Assembly: GCA_029207755.1 (NCBI GenBank)
Contig: JARCOQ010000016.1
Coordinates: 10,154,501-10,218,500 of the forward strand
DNA: 64,000 bases
Source: Chamaea fasciata
Taxonomy: Eukaryota; Chordata; Aves; Passeriformes; Sylviidae
Direction: 5' to 3'
The notes under the pieces were generated by a model. It was not told the DNA's origin. It made no database searches and was given only the letters and a program-made list of their open reading frames with translations. Position 1 is the stretch's first letter. Every line of letters starts with the position of its first letter. The translations under genes were made by a program, and so were the position numbers. Of the stretch, positions 49,326-63,209 are shown one piece after another.

Positions 49326-51240
49326 TCTGGAATCTCCCTGGAGCTTTCTCTTCACCCTGCACCAGCTCGAGCCCATCACTCACTCCCATCATTCACTCGC
49401 TGTTGACTTTGAGTCTTGTTCTTTCATTCAGCATAAAAATTTAATGCTGTCCTTGACTCTTAGTGCTGTTGCCCGTCTGTCCCAAGGCTGAAGCTCCCCT
49501 TTGTCCCCTGGTGAGACGTGTGGAGGTGGCAGTGTCACTCTGCCCCTGCCACCAGCCTGCCCTCGCCATGCACTCACCCACGTGGGGCACAGAGGGACGT
49601 CAAAAAGTTGGATCAACAGCAAGGAACAAAGAAAACTTCCTGTGGAGTTATAGGACATGGAAGCCAATAATCGATCAGATGGTTTGGGAACCAAGCAACA
49701 GAACCCCAAGGATTTCACCACAAACTTTGCTCAACCAACTGTGCAGGAAGGCGGTTTGATGTGGGCCGTTTACTGGGTACATAAAACAGAATTAATTTGT
49801 TCTCCCTGAAAACCAGCAGCCAGGAATATGAAATATTTAAATAGCCTAAGCATGTTTGGCATGTGCCGAGCCGTGCGAGCAGCCAGAGCCCCCCGTGCTC
49901 GGGGCTCAGAGCAGCGTTGGGCAGCCCCGGGGCCGTGTCCCTGTGGCAGGGGCAGAGGGTGCACAGCCTCCGGGCAGGGAACAACGCGGGCTCCTCCTCT
50001 CACTGATCCACCTGCAGCGCTCCTGGGTCTGAGAAATGAGGGTGTGCTTCCACAGCCGAGCACCGGCCGCTGCAGCTCTGAGCTGGGCATGGTTCCACCC
50101 CTCTGGCACGGCCCTGCTGCCCCGCTCAGCCTGGGCACCGCACCCCCGGGCCACCCCTGCGGCCTTCGAGTCCCGGCCCGGGGGATGGAGCCCGGTTAAA
50201 CCCCTTCCTGCAGCCTGCGAGTCCCGGCCTGGGGAAAGGAGCCTGGTTTTACCCCTTCCTGCAGCCCCTCAGCTGCTCCTGCCCGGGCAGGATCAGTGGC
50301 AGCTCCTGCCGGCTGCTGCATCCCCCGTGCTCAGGGCACCGTGAGGGACGGCAGCTCCGTGTTTGCTCTGCCCGGGTCTCCTGCTCTCTGCCCGGCACTC
50401 CCCGCTGTCCCTGCCCGCTGTGTGCGACCCTCCTCCGGGGGAGCAGAGCTGCTCTGGGGGCCACGGCCAGCCGGAGCCCACTGTGCCCCCTGTCACCACC
50501 GGCAGTGCGCTGATGTCCCCGGCGACAGCCCTGCCTGAGTCCTGTCCTTTGTCCCTGAGTCGTGTCCGTCACATCCCCGCATCCCAGAGCCGCCAGACAT
50601 TCATTCCGCATCCGCACCGCGGCAGGACGGCGGGAGAGGGCGGGCGGAGGCCGAAGGAAATGATGGATTTTCACATCCAGGACGGGAGCAGGAGCTGCTC
50701 CAGGCGGGCGGTGCTGTCCCCGTGTCCCCGTGGCCGCCCCCGTGTCCCTACGGGTGTCCCCGTGTCCCTGGGGCTGTCCCCTCGCCCTGGCCACTCCGGG
50801 GTTTTATGTAAGCTCAGGCGCCAGCATTTGGGCATTTTCTCTCCCAGCGGCGGCTGTGGAGGATCTCCTGCCGCCGTGGGTGGGGAGCCGGGTCTCTCCT
50901 CACATGAACGCAGCATCTCTCTCCCCGCTCCATCCTCGCCGCACGGAGGACGTGGAACATGCGAAAACTGTGAAAGCAGAGAGGGAAAAAGCAGAGCAGC
51001 TGATGCCACCCCGCTGCGGGGGGTGCCTGTCACCCTGCCCGTCCCCAGTGTCCCCACGGCACCCGGGGCAGACCCGGCCCCAGCGCTGCCCCAGCCCGCG
51101 GCCCTTTGTCCCGTGGGGTTTGGCCGGGGCTGGCCTGCCCCGGGGACCCCCCGAGCAGCCTCTGAGCGGGGGCTGGAGAACCCACTGCTGTGAGCAGCGA
51201 GGAGATCCTCCGGAGTTTGGAGAGACTTCTGCCTAAGAAC

Positions 51241-51492
51241 ATCCCTGTCCCTGTTCCAGGATCCTGTCCCCACTCCAGGATCCTGCCCCTGCCCCAGTAT
51301 CTCTGTCCCTGCCTCAGGATCCCTGTCCCTACTCCAGGATCCCTGTCCCCACTCCAGGATCCCTGTCCCCATTCCAGGATCCCTGTCCCCATTCCAGGAT
51401 GCCTGTCCTTGCCCCAGGATCCCTGTCTCCATTCCAGGGTCCCTGTCCCCGTTCCAGGGCCCCTGTCCCCGTTCCAGGGTCCCTGTCCCTGC
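51241..51492 (+). repeat. 20-bp minisatellite
   Basis: About 12 copies of GGATCCCTGTCCCCATTCCA with small variations. Unit boundaries are sharp and central units nearly identical, suggesting recent homogenisation. Confidence 0.9.
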
Positions 51493-52629
51493 CTTGGCCC
51501 TCCTGGCACGCTGGCTGAGGGCAAGGACAAACGGATGTGGAGGCTGCCGTGGGCTGCTGAGGCACCTTTATATCTAATTAGAGCCGGGCTTTCCCTCCAC
51601 CTGTTTCCTGTGGCGGATTTGGGTCCCGAAGAAAGAAAGAGATCAAAAAAGAAGAGGCAAATCTGTTCTCCAGCTTTTTTGGGTTCTCCAGAGGTGCCGG
51701 GACAGCAGCATCCCCACAGCAGCAGCGCGGGGCTGGAGGCTGCAGCTCCTCCCGGCTGCTCCCACACGCACAGGGGCTCCTGCACGTGTGCAGGCACAGC
51801 CTTCCCGGGAAACGCGGAGAATTCCGCTCGGCTTTGGGGATTGTGTGTGTCTCTGCTGGGCTTTGGGGTCGGCTGTGCTGCGGGGTGAGGCTGCGGGGCC
51901 AGCACAGCGTGTCCCGCTCCCTGTGCCCCCTGATTTGGGGTGGGGGGTTTTACTGGGAAGGGCCCGTGTTCTGCAGGTCACGCCGGGCTCTCCGCTCCCG
52001 CAGTTCCCAACACGAGCGGCTGCTCCGAGCTCCCCCTTCCCCAGCAGCTCCTGGCCCGCCTGCAGGGAGGATGAGGTCCCTTCCTGAGGATGTGAATCAC
52101 GTCCCCAGGGCCGGCTGCCCTGCTCCCGCCGGCTGCTGTGCGCAGGGGCTGCCCCCAGCCCCACCGAGCCGCCGGTGGAGGGAGCCGGGCTTTGACAGCT
52201 CCACGGAGATCCAGGGAGTGCCAGGGACTGCAGACACCACTTCCCACAGCCTCCTCTACAGAAGGAACCGATGGAGGGGAAAAAACAGCCTGGGAGCCCA
52301 CACTTTGATGGGAACAGGAATGAGCAGGGCTGATTTCCCCTCTGCTCCATCACCGTGCTCCCCTGAGCACGGGGGTTGTTTGTGTGTGTCAGTCCCCCCG
52401 CACACCTGGGGGGCTGCACTCGCATTAATAAATGAAACAGTTTCCTCAGAGGAAGGAGCTGCTGGGATGTTCATCCCGACGTTTCAACGTTCTGGGGGGG
52501 GGGGATCTGCATCCTGGGCTTTTGTGACAACTGACACGGCCATGAAGATCCTGCCTTTAATATGACGTGGCTCAGAGTGCGTTAAATAATGAAGAAAAGT
52601 AAAATAAGGTAGAGTTATGTAAACTAAGG

Positions 52630-52700
52630 AAAGAAGAAAGCAATCCCCTGAGAGCAAGGACTGTACCTGGCTTTTGTACTTTTGTACCATGGCCCAGCAG
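52630..52700. mobile_element. Possible ancient L2/MIR-type tail
   Basis: 'cctgagagcaaggactgtac' resembles the 'ccttgagggcagggactgtg' 3' tail of old amniote L2/MIR elements. Only about 50 bases look similar. Confidence 0.25.
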
Positions 52701-54209
52701 TGACAAAAGTTTGAGCGTGATTATCATGATTATCAACACTTGCGGGGGGAAATTAAAGCCATATTCTCTGCATTCCACATGCAGCAGTTATGAGGGCTGT
52801 CCTCAGAAAATGGGAACACACAGTAAAAAAACAACAAGGCAGAAAGAGGCAAAACCCAGAGTTCACAGTTAAAAGGAGCAGAATTCAGCCTGGTGAGGCT
52901 CCACGTGCGGTGCAGCAGCGCTGAGGGGAACACCCCACTCCCCTTGGGCAGTGCAGGGGGAAGGAATCAGAACCTGTTATTATTCCCATTATTGCTGGGT
53001 TCCTTTCCGGGCAGGAGGAGTTATTTCTGCTCCACACATCCCTGTGTGAGCCCGCAGTGAGTGGGGCTCCTGGGGCAGGGGGGACCCCGTGGTGTGGCCC
53101 ACACACACCCCAGGGACGTTCCCTCATCCCCTCCTGGCACGGCACAGCACGAGCAGGGGTGGCTGCAACTTAATTCTTCTTAGCAGGAAAATCAGGCGGT
53201 GCTGAGAGATGGAAGGAGCCTGCTGCTGCTGGGAGGGTGACATCAGCAGGACAGGTCAGCCCCGTTTTATTGCTGCAATGAACCTTTTAAAGCAGCTGCA
53301 TAATAACAGCCCTGGGCCTATTTCGGGAAAGTCTCCTGGGTGTTTAATTCCATGGAGTGAGCGGGGCTTTCTTCAGAGAAAGAGCATGTAGGATGGAGGG
53401 CTGGATCACAGTTGAGCAGGGATGGTCTCGGGTCTCAAAAGGGGATGGATCACGTGGATGCAGATCCAGAATTAAATCCCAGAAATGAGAATTTAGAAAG
53501 ACTCGTTCGTGGGAAACATGGTTACGTTTCACTTGAAGTTGTCTCATGTTTTGGTTTGAATTCTCATCTCCTCAGCACCCAGACCAGGACGATGCAGCAC
53601 CGGGCGGGCCCGGGGAGACCTGGATGTCAGAGGAGGAGCTGATGGATCTGATTTTCAGTGGCTGTGAGTGCTGTCAGGGAGCGAGATCAGTGCTGGATGT
53701 GGTTGGAAAACTCCCCTGTGCCAGCCAGCAGAGGTGTCTGCAGTGGGTCGCTGAAAGAAGGTCATTATTCCAACTGCAAATTCAAAACATCATTCCCAGA
53801 GGACACTGGCCTGGTGTTTGTGCCCCTGTGCCTGTGTGTGAGCCCTGGGCTGCTCCTGCTCCCCCAGTGCCCCCCCAGTGCCCAGCCTGGCACAGCTACA
53901 GTGCTGAGCTCCTGCCTGCAGCCCCTCTGCCCTTGGCTCGTGTTGTGCAGAAAATCAGGGTAGGAATAAAATCTTCTGGCCTGAGCAGTGGGAGGTCTGG
54001 GACCCCGAGGAGCCAGTGCTGTCACTGCCAGTCCTGCAGCAGGCATGGGGCAGTGCAGGTGTCCCCATGGCTGCCACCAACACTTCCAGACCTCCCTCCT
54101 ACTGAGTGCTGCTCCTTCTCCCACCGCCGGCTCGGGCAGAGGCACAGGGTGATGTCCTCGCCTTGGTGACCCTGTCCACAGCCACGCCTCACGCGGGCCA
54201 CCAGCCGGG

Positions 54210-54778
54210 GTTGTCCCTGCCCTGGGGTCTGTTCCTGCCCCGAGGTCTGTCCCTGCCGTGCCCGGGGTCTGTCCCTGCCCGCTCCCAGTGTCCATCCCTG
54301 GCCATTCCCAGTGTCTATCTCTGCCCATTCCTGGTGTCCCCAGTGTCTATCCCTGCTCATTCCCGGTGTCCATCCCTGCCCACTCTCGGGGTCCATCCCT
54401 GCCCGCTCCTGGGGTCCATCCCTGCCCATGGGCAATGTCCATCCCTGCCCTTTCCCGGTGTTCCCGGTGTCTACCTCTGCCCATTCCCAGTGTCCCCGGT
54501 GTCCATCCCTGCCCATCCCCGGTGTCCATCCCTGGACATTCCTGGTGTCCCCGGTGTCTATCCCTGCCCATTCCCGGTGTCCATCCCTGCCCGCTCCCGG
54601 GGTCCATCCCGACCCGCTCCCGGGGTCCATCCCTGCCCGCTCCCGGGGTCCATCCCTGCCCATGGCTGATGTCCATCCCTGCCCTTTCCCGGTGTTCCCG
54701 GTGTCTATCTCTGCCCATTCCCGGTGTCCCCGGTGTCCATCCCTGCCCGTTCCCGGTGTCCCCGGTGTCCATCCCCGC
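54210..54778 (+). repeat. 23-bp minisatellite abutting the PRKCB promoter
   Basis: About 570 bases of imperfect units close to GGTGTCCATCCCTGCCCATTCCC, with occasional 8-9 base insertions (GGTGTCCCC). Some adjacent units (CCGCTCCCGGGGTCCATCCCTG) are nearly identical. It ends immediately before the octamer cluster of the PRKCB promoter. Both strands stay open for hundreds of codons because the unit lacks stops. Confidence 0.9.
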
Positions 54779-54781
54779 AGG

Positions 54782-55546
<765 letters not shown>

Positions 55547-58500
55547 GTGAGTGTGGCGCTGCCGGGGGGGCTGAGGGGACCCGCGCTCCGTGTCCGCCCC
55601 CCGGCACCGGCCCCGCATCTCCCTGCGGGCAGCATCCCCCGGCCCCGAGCATCCCCGCCGCACTGGGAAGCAGCTTAGTCATTTTTTTAATCAACCCAGC
55701 AACTAGTCGGTGCCTTTAAGCCGGTCGGGTCTCGTTAACGGAGATAAGCGCCCAGGACTTGGGCTAAATCCCCCGAAAAAAGGCCGAGGGGAGTTTGTTT
55801 TTAATGGACTTAACGCCAAAACATGTGTTTGGGTGGCGAACGGGCTGGGCGAGGGCAGCTCCGCGGCTGGAACTGCGCAGCCGGCGAGGACTTGAATGGC
55901 TTAGTTGTGTTGCTGGGGGAAAAAAAAAAAAAAAAAACAAACCCAACAAACCGAGGCTTTATAACAAAATATGTTGCGGTAGCCGGGTTACTATGACCAT
56001 AATTCTTTGTTCTGATGATGCTGGGATTCTGGAGGGGCTCTTCAGGGATTTGGGATGCCCCCTCGGGAAATTGGGCTGAATTAGCCAGGCGTTCTCTGTT
56101 GTAGCCAGCCCAGCTGGGGGCTGCTCCTGCTCTCAGCCCTCCCTGTCCTGCGACTCCCACCTGTGTGGGGTTCAAACGGGGCTGGTGCTCGCAGCTGCTG
56201 GCATGGAGATGTTGCTTTTGTGAATATTTGGGACAGAGTTTAATTTTGGTGGGTGGCTGCCTCCCAAGCTGAGGTATCTGGCATGAAAACAAACCCGCTT
56301 TCGAGCTCTGAAAGGCTCCTCTTTGCAGCTGTCCTTGGGTTTTGGAGTGGCACACTGCTGTGAGGTGCTGGGGGGGGCTCCTGTAGGGGGGCTCTGCCTC
56401 GGGAGCATCCCTGCAGCTGCCTGTACCAGCAGTGTGAGGTTAATTCAATTTAAACCATGCTGCTACTCATCCTTAATGCTTGCCACGTGTGTTTAACCTT
56501 AAAATACCAGAAGAATCTCCTTGCCACCTCCCAAACCTCAGCCTGAAGGCCTGGACAGGTGTTGGCAAGCAGAGGAAAGTGGATGAGGAGACTAAAACGT
56601 GTCCTAGGGCTTTTTCTCAAGGTCACAGCTTCCCTTGGCACCTGAGCTTTCACACATGGGCAGTTCAGTCACGTTACTGACAGGAATTTCGTGCACCTTG
56701 GATCTCTGCTTTGGGTGTTCCCAGGCTTCCCTGGCTGTGAATTCCCTGTTTTCCTCTCAGTGATGGTGTATTTGTGCAAACACAGTGTCCATGAGATCAG
56801 AGGGTGCTTGTGGAGCAGGTGGGGACCAGACTCTGGCCCGGCAGGGTTTGCCTGTGTGACTTCTGCAGCCCTGCTCAGCCCTACCCAGAGCATCCAGTGT
56901 CGGGTGACTGGCTCCTCTCCAAGCCTGTTCCAGCTGTCAGGAGCTGTTATCCAAACCTGTAACCTGCTCTTGCTCCAAGGTTTATCCTTGGGTGTTTTGG
57001 GGCAGTGTTAAATCAGCCCTCAGCGCAAGGGCAGCGGGTGGGCTCAGGAGTGGCCTCAGCATCATTGAGCATCACAGCCCTGGCTGGTGGGGCAGGAGCC
57101 CCAGAGAGCTGCAGTGCCACCAGCAGCACTGCCCAGGGACACCCCCAGGGCTGTGTGGCTGCTCAGTGACATCCCTTTGTGCCTTGAGAAAGCCCTTTCC
57201 GGGTCACGCTGGTGTTACAGGCGTGAATGGGCCACAGGGAATATTCACTGTGCAACAGGGAATTCTGCCGACTGAGCTCTGCAGACCAGCCCAGGCTTTT
57301 ACTCTCCTAAAATCAGCGATCTGTAGGTGTTCCCAGGGCCCACCTGTGAGGTGCTGGGGTGCCCAGGTGAAGGTGCTCCCGGGGGTGAGGCAGCTCTGGG
57401 GCGATGCCCATCACGAGCAGCTGTGCCCTGGGCGGAGCACACGCCGTGTCTCCCTGCAGGGTGAATTCTCTCCCTTCCAGCTGGGGAAGTCAGCACAGAG
57501 ATCTCCTCCACTGCCTAGGGGCTGGTCCTGCTGGGGAGCAGAACTGGGGGTGCCAGGGCTGCTTCAACTGTGCCAGGGGAGCTCCTGCTGGGCACCACCA
57601 GCTTTGGGTTCATGCCCCGCAGGTTGTGCTGCAGCTGCTGTTGAATTCGGCAAACACTGGCAGAAAATCCCAGGGTTGGCTTTTGTTTGAGGGGTTCTCC
57701 AGCCCCACGGGGCTGGCAGGAAGCTCTGGAGCGAGGGTCTGACCTCTCCCTTTACTGACCACAGCTTCAATTCCACTTTAACAACTTCCCCGGGTGTTTG
57801 ATCCCGTCGTGCTGTGGGATGGCTGGAAATGCAGCTGGGGCAGCTCTCAGCTGTTCCTACTGCTGTGCTCGCTTTAAGTAGGTTTTCACCTGTGCCCTGA
57901 TTTTCTTTCTAGGGCATTTGCAATAATTAGCTTGTTAATTAGCTCATTACTTGTGACTTTTGGCAGGAAGTTAGCAGAAACTGACTCTTTGTAGCTTGAA
58001 ATACTAATGGATACCACAAAATGCCACTTAATTGCCTGCTAATCTGCTTCTTATCCTCGCACACGATCTCCTCCTTATCCTCGTGTGCATCTGAAGACTT
58101 CCTGGGCCAACGTCTCTCTCGCGAGCCAGAAAGTGTCTGGGTGTGGGCAGGAGGTCTGTGCACAGCCGCTCCAGGAGCAGCGCTGGTCCTGGCAGGTTAA
58201 CAAAAAGAAATCAATATCTTGTGGGTGTTGGAAGCTGAAGGATGTGCCTGGAGCTGCCAGGAGGATGAGCTCTTCCCCAGGGAGGCTCTCAGCCCGTGGT
58301 ACAGAGGGGTTATCTGGCCCTGCTGCAGCTGGGAGCTGAAGAAACTTCTGAGGAACAGAGTGAAAAGGGGAGTGTGTGTGTGCTCCCCTTCCCGGGCTGG
58401 GGGTTCATCCAGGCAGCTCCAACACCAGGGATGTGTGAGGAGGGAGGGAGGGAGCAGCCCCTCGGTGTCTGCAGGCTGGGGAAGGAACAAGTGGCCAAGT

Positions 58501-59179
58501 CGTGGTTCTCCCGACGTGGGAAGTGCTGCAGGATGGTAAAGGAAAGGGAATTTGGTTTGAAAGCTTTGGAGAGTGAAGTTCTCGGTCGCCTTCTGGGAAC
58601 TGGCAGCTTTCTCTTTCCTTTTCGTGTTTCCCCCGCCTTGGCACCCTCGGGGGCCATTTCTCCTCTTGCCCAGGCAGCTCTTGGTCCCTTTGTGTGTCAG
58701 GGTGCCGGGGGGGACGTGTCCCCAGGAGCTGGCTTTGCTCAGCCTGGACTCGCTGGGGCTGCCCTGGGCTGGGGGCCTGGGCAGAGGTGAGGAGCAGTGG
58801 GACATGATTCACACTTGGGAGCAAAAAATAACCTGCATCTGTCACTGCTTTCACGTGTACAGTGTAGAAAAGATCTTGGAAAGGAGAATCTTGATTCTTC
58901 TTGAAGAGAAAGGGGAAAAAAAAAATAAGCATCTTTTGGTAATGGGTGCTTGGATCTCATGCAGGAACTTTTCTGGGGAGAATGTTTACTTCTTGTCCCT
59001 GCTTATGACTCAGTGAGCAAAGCAACTCTTCAGATTAGATCTCCTTCCAAACTTTATACCACACAGAATTCCTCCCTGCAGGTTTTTCCTCCCCCCTGTC
59101 CTCCAAGGCCGGTGCTCTCGTCCTGTTTTGTGTTTTCACGAGTCAACATCTTAGAGCAGAACTGAGCGGCTGGGAAATG

Positions 59180-59540
59180 TCACCCGGGCCTTACCTCTCA
59201 AGCAAGTATTTCTCTCTAGTTCGGTGCCTTCACAAGCCACCCTTCCTCCCCCCAGACGGAAGTGAAACCCATCACACTTCGCTCTCCCCTGCAGCTCGAG
59301 CCACTCTGCGGGCTGGGCTCGGCCCCGCTCCTATTGACTCTATTAAACAACTAACAAACAAAAGCAAAACAAACTCCAATCATTCCGACTCGCCTCAAAC
59401 CCAGTAATTTCGTGTCAACACATTACGCGCACTGGAGCAATGTTAGTGTTCAAATAGACTAATTAAAAATGTTACTGCAATTACTTTTGCAACACAAACG
59501 ATGCTAATTATATAACGCCGCAGGAATCGGAGGCGCGATT
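59180..59540. promoter_or_regulatory. AT-rich, CpG-containing block in PRKCB intron 2, candidate conserved element
   Basis: About 360 bases with A/C-rich runs (aacaaacaaaagcaaaacaa), homeodomain cores (gactaattaaaaatg, gctaattatata) and scattered CpG (attacgcgcac, tataacgccgc). It has no repeat signature or open frame. Intronic enhancer or conserved element is possible; alignment would decide. Confidence 0.3.
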
Positions 59541-59873
59541 TCGGAGGGGGTTTTTGTGCGGCCGGCGGGGGTGAGGCGGTCCCGGAGCCGTGTCCCCGAG
59601 GCGGCCCCGGAGCCGTGTCCCCGGGGCGGCAGGGCAGTGCTGCACGCCAGTCACGGGCACTAAAGGGAAGTGGCTCTGCTCCTCTGCACAGACGGGCTGT
59701 GCTCCTGCACGGCCCGCTGCGCACAGCGCTGACAGGAGGTGGGAGCTGTGTGCCCTTCGGCGCGGTCCTTCCCAGGCTGGGCTTAACGCTGCAACCTGAG
59801 CTGGCCTCGCTAAACCCGCCCTGCCCTGCGCTGCCTACCTGCGGCTCAGGGGAGCGCCTGGGGAGGGAGGGGG

Positions 59874-60138
59874 GTTTGGGAGGCAGGTGTTTAGGAGAGG
59901 GAGGGGTATTTAGGAGGGAGAGATTTTAGGAGGGAAGTGTTTAGGAGAGAGGTATTTAGGAGGCAGTGGTATTTAGGACGGAGGTGTTTAGGAGGGAGAG
60001 GTATTTTGGAGGTAGAGGTTTTTAGGAGGGAGAGGAGTGTTTAGGAGGGAGAAGTATTTAGGAGGGACAGGTATTTCGGAGGAAGGGGTGTTTAGGAGGG
60101 ACAGGTATTTAGGAGGCAGATGTTTAGGAGGCAGGTGT
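59874..60138 (+). repeat. 17-bp minisatellite in PRKCB intron 2
   Basis: About 15 imperfect copies of TTTAGGAGGGAGAGGTA with indels. Strongly purine-biased on the plus strand. Confidence 0.85.
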
Positions 60139-63100
60139 GCCGTGTAGCCCCCATGGCAGTGCCGGGGCCGTGGGGCTGGGCAGGGACAGCTCCATCCCTG
60201 CGGCCCCGCTGCTGTCCCCGTGCAGCGCTCAAGGGCTCGGCCCAGGCTCGCAGTGGAAGTGGTTTCTCTTTCCCTCCCCCCTGCAGCTGCAGGGTGGATT
60301 TTTCTTCCTTATCTCCGGAGATAGCTGTCATCCTAAAACGATCTCGGGCCCGGTACCGAGGTGGTCTGTTTCCTTCCCGGGGTACCCTTGCTGCCTGGTG
60401 CCAGCCATGGGATGCCGGCTGGGAGGTTTGGAGCTGGCCCGTGGGTGCCTTGGGGTGGCAGGAGGGTTTGCAGCACCTTGTCTGGTTCCTGTTGGCTCTG
60501 CCGCCACCGCAGAGGTTAAACCACCCCGGTCCCGAGCCTCTGCCATGATTGTTCTCCAGCTATTGAGTCTTCCTGGGGAATTTAATGCCTGGGCTGTCTC
60601 TAAGGAGACTCCTCAGCAAACAGTGCAGCGTTTCTGCACGCCTGCTCGCTCATACACATATGATCCCACAGATTCCTGCAGCACACGGGCCCTGGCGGGG
60701 CGTGTGGGGCACCTGCACTGGTGCCGAGGTGTGGGTGGGCACTCACCTGCCTCGGCACCGGCAGAAAATCCTGTGAAACGGGGCAAGACCTTGAGGGTTT
60801 GGTGTCTGCTGTGGAACAGGAGGTGGGGTTGAATGTGCTCTCAAAACTTGGTGTGAATTCTGTTATCTGCTGGGGTTTCTGCAGGAACTGGAGGGAGGGG
60901 AGTTGCGCAAGCCCTCGCAGTGGCTGCTGCCCTCCCTCCTTCCCAGCCAGCACAGCTCCTCCTCCTCCTCCTCCTGCAGCTCAACAGGCAAAAACCTGAG
61001 GAGGCTGGAGAGGCTCCTCGGTGCCATCCAGGCCCCCGTTGGATCTATCAGCAAACAAGTGGCAGGATCACTGTGACTGAGGAATTAATTCTGGCTGTGG
61101 CCGTCATTCAGGGAGGGCAGGGCTGCCTGGAGCACGTTGTTTTAGGGGTGTGATCACGGGGGAAGTGCTCTCCCCTGAACTGAAGCTGTGTGGTAACCAG
61201 AGGGGAGGTTTGCCGCCCTGGCTGCGATGGGATTATGCCCAGGTTTGCGTGTCTGGGTGGCTTTTCCTGCAGCAGGCAGCTGTGAGAGTAGTGGTGCTGC
61301 ATGGGGCCACAGCTGCCAGAGCCCACCCTGGGCTGGTGGCCTCTGTGTGCCCGTGGTTCTGCTCAGCCCCCAGGGCAGCAGAGGGTGCTGAAGAGGGCTG
61401 GTGAGTTAATCCTCCGGTGTGGCCTCATGAGTCAGTGCTCTGAGTCCACAAATGGGAGGCACTTAGACAAGGGTGAGTAAGGAGCTCCCTGCAGGGGAAG
61501 GGGAGCCACAGGTGCTTGGGCAGCGTGTTCCTCGTGCTCTGTGAGGCTGCCAAAAAGGAGCTCTTTTGGAAAAGGCAATAACACAGCCTCAGGATACCTC
61601 CATGCAGGGATTCTGGTTGCAGCCTTGGGCTTCCAGCACCATTCTGGGGTTGCCCCGTGTCCCACAGCTGGGTGAGGGCAGGGGACAGAACTCCAGGGCC
61701 CCTCCAGACCTTTCAGGTAGTGCTGTAGGAGATAAAGCCTGGCCAAGGGCTTGAGCATCCCCTGCAATGGCTGTGTCCCACACTCGGAGATTCAGCAGAA
61801 ACCACAGGTCCTGTTCTCCTTGGAGTGGGGCCCTGCAGGGGCTCCCTGGGGTGACAAATCCCCCACACCTGATGCTGAACAGAGATGTGGGGCTGGGGCA
61901 TCTGGGCCTGAGGGTGAGGGAGACAAGGGCTGTCCCCTGGGGTTCCCTTTCCTCAGGGAAAGGACAGCTGTGGGCTGCTGCTCCCCAGCTCTGAGCCCAT
62001 CCCTCCATCCCACTGGTCTAGGCTGGTGTTGGTGGCTCTGTGCCATGGCCAGGAGTCCCTGGGGGCAGAGAGGTGACACAGACACCAGGGGTGTAAAACC
62101 ACACAGCGCCTGCCTTAGCTTTGCAGACAGTGACAGAATGGAGGAAGGTGAAAATCTCTCCGGAGCCCTTCAGCCCCATCAGGGCTGGTGTCAGGGGCCC
62201 TGGCTGGCCCTGTCCTGCAGGAGCAGCACCAGGAAGTCAGTTTTTCCACAAGAGCCACAGAAGGGATGGGGGGACAGGAAGGCAGCTCAGTGGTGGTTGG
62301 TAGCAGCCCAGTTCTGTGTTCAGCAGAAGCAATTCCCAGAAGTAGCTGTGCTGCTGTAGCCCTTCCTGGGAAGGGAGGGCAGCGTTCCAAACCACAGGCT
62401 GCTCCTGCTGGAGCACTCAGGGCCGTGCAGGGCAGGCTGGCTTCATCCAGGTGGTTGAGATCCCATGGAGAAGCTGTGGGGCCTCTCCCAGGGAATGCTC
62501 TGCTCCCTCCCTGTGCCTCATCCCAAGGAGCTGAGGGCTGTGGGGGGAAATGGCTTTGACTGTGGTGAGGGACTGCAGCTCTAGGGGGGTGGAGCTGTGT
62601 CCTGGAGCTCCTTCTGTCAGCACCCCGAAGGTGTCTCTGCTCTGGAGAGGGTGCCAAGGCTCGCCTGGGCCAGCCAAAGGGGTGGCTCTGGCCCAAGGGC
62701 TTCCCCCTGTGTGCAGGTGGCTTCTCTGGCTCTGCTGTGCTCAGTTCTGGGCTCTTGGGGCCACATTGATGCAGGCTCTGAGGGGTTGATCCATCCTGGT
62801 TTTAGACCGGCCTCCACTGGAAAAAATGGAACGAATTAAAATGTTCTCCCCGTGAGGAGACACCTGAACTCTGTGTCATTAATAACTTAACAGCAACACT
62901 TGCCTTTCTCCTGTTGAGGGTGACTCCTACTCATGGGTGGAGAGCCGGCTGAGCCCTCCCAGGGCCCCTCGTGGAGCCCTGGCCACCCTTCCCACAGCTG
63001 AGGCTCCTGTGAAGGGAAATGTCCTTCATGAGATGTGACAGCTCTGCTCCCGCAGCGTCGTGGGGCAGATGGAGCTCTGCTCCTGCTGCTCCTCCCTGCC

Positions 63101-63209
63101 AGCTGCCAGGCTCTGCTGGCCACTGGCCCTGGCCACGTCCTGCTCTGCAGCACAGGATGGCCCCTGAGTGTCCCAAACAGGGACAAGGCTTGGTGTCACC
63201 TCCTGTGAG

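Larger units (their letters stand above)
41502..54780. other. AQP8-PRKCB intergenic region, no gene seen
   Basis: About 13.3 kb with no exon I can support on either strand. It is GC-rich and dense in tandem repeats (43,188; 43,542; 45,104; 46,568; 47,782; 51,241; 54,210) and contains one CR1 copy (49,080). AT-rich islands near 43,860-44,040, 45,660-45,780, 46,080-46,180, 48,730-48,900 and 52,560-52,880 stand out. No clear AQP8 poly(A) signal is seen close to its stop; an ATTAAA at about 43,936 is 2.4 kb away and not convincing. Long open frames here are GC- or repeat-driven. Confidence 0.6.

Noticed and set aside
41502..54780. A hidden gene such as ZKSCAN2 between AQP8 and PRKCB
   Set aside because: No zinc-finger linker (TGEKP), SCAN or other recognisable domain appears in any frame.
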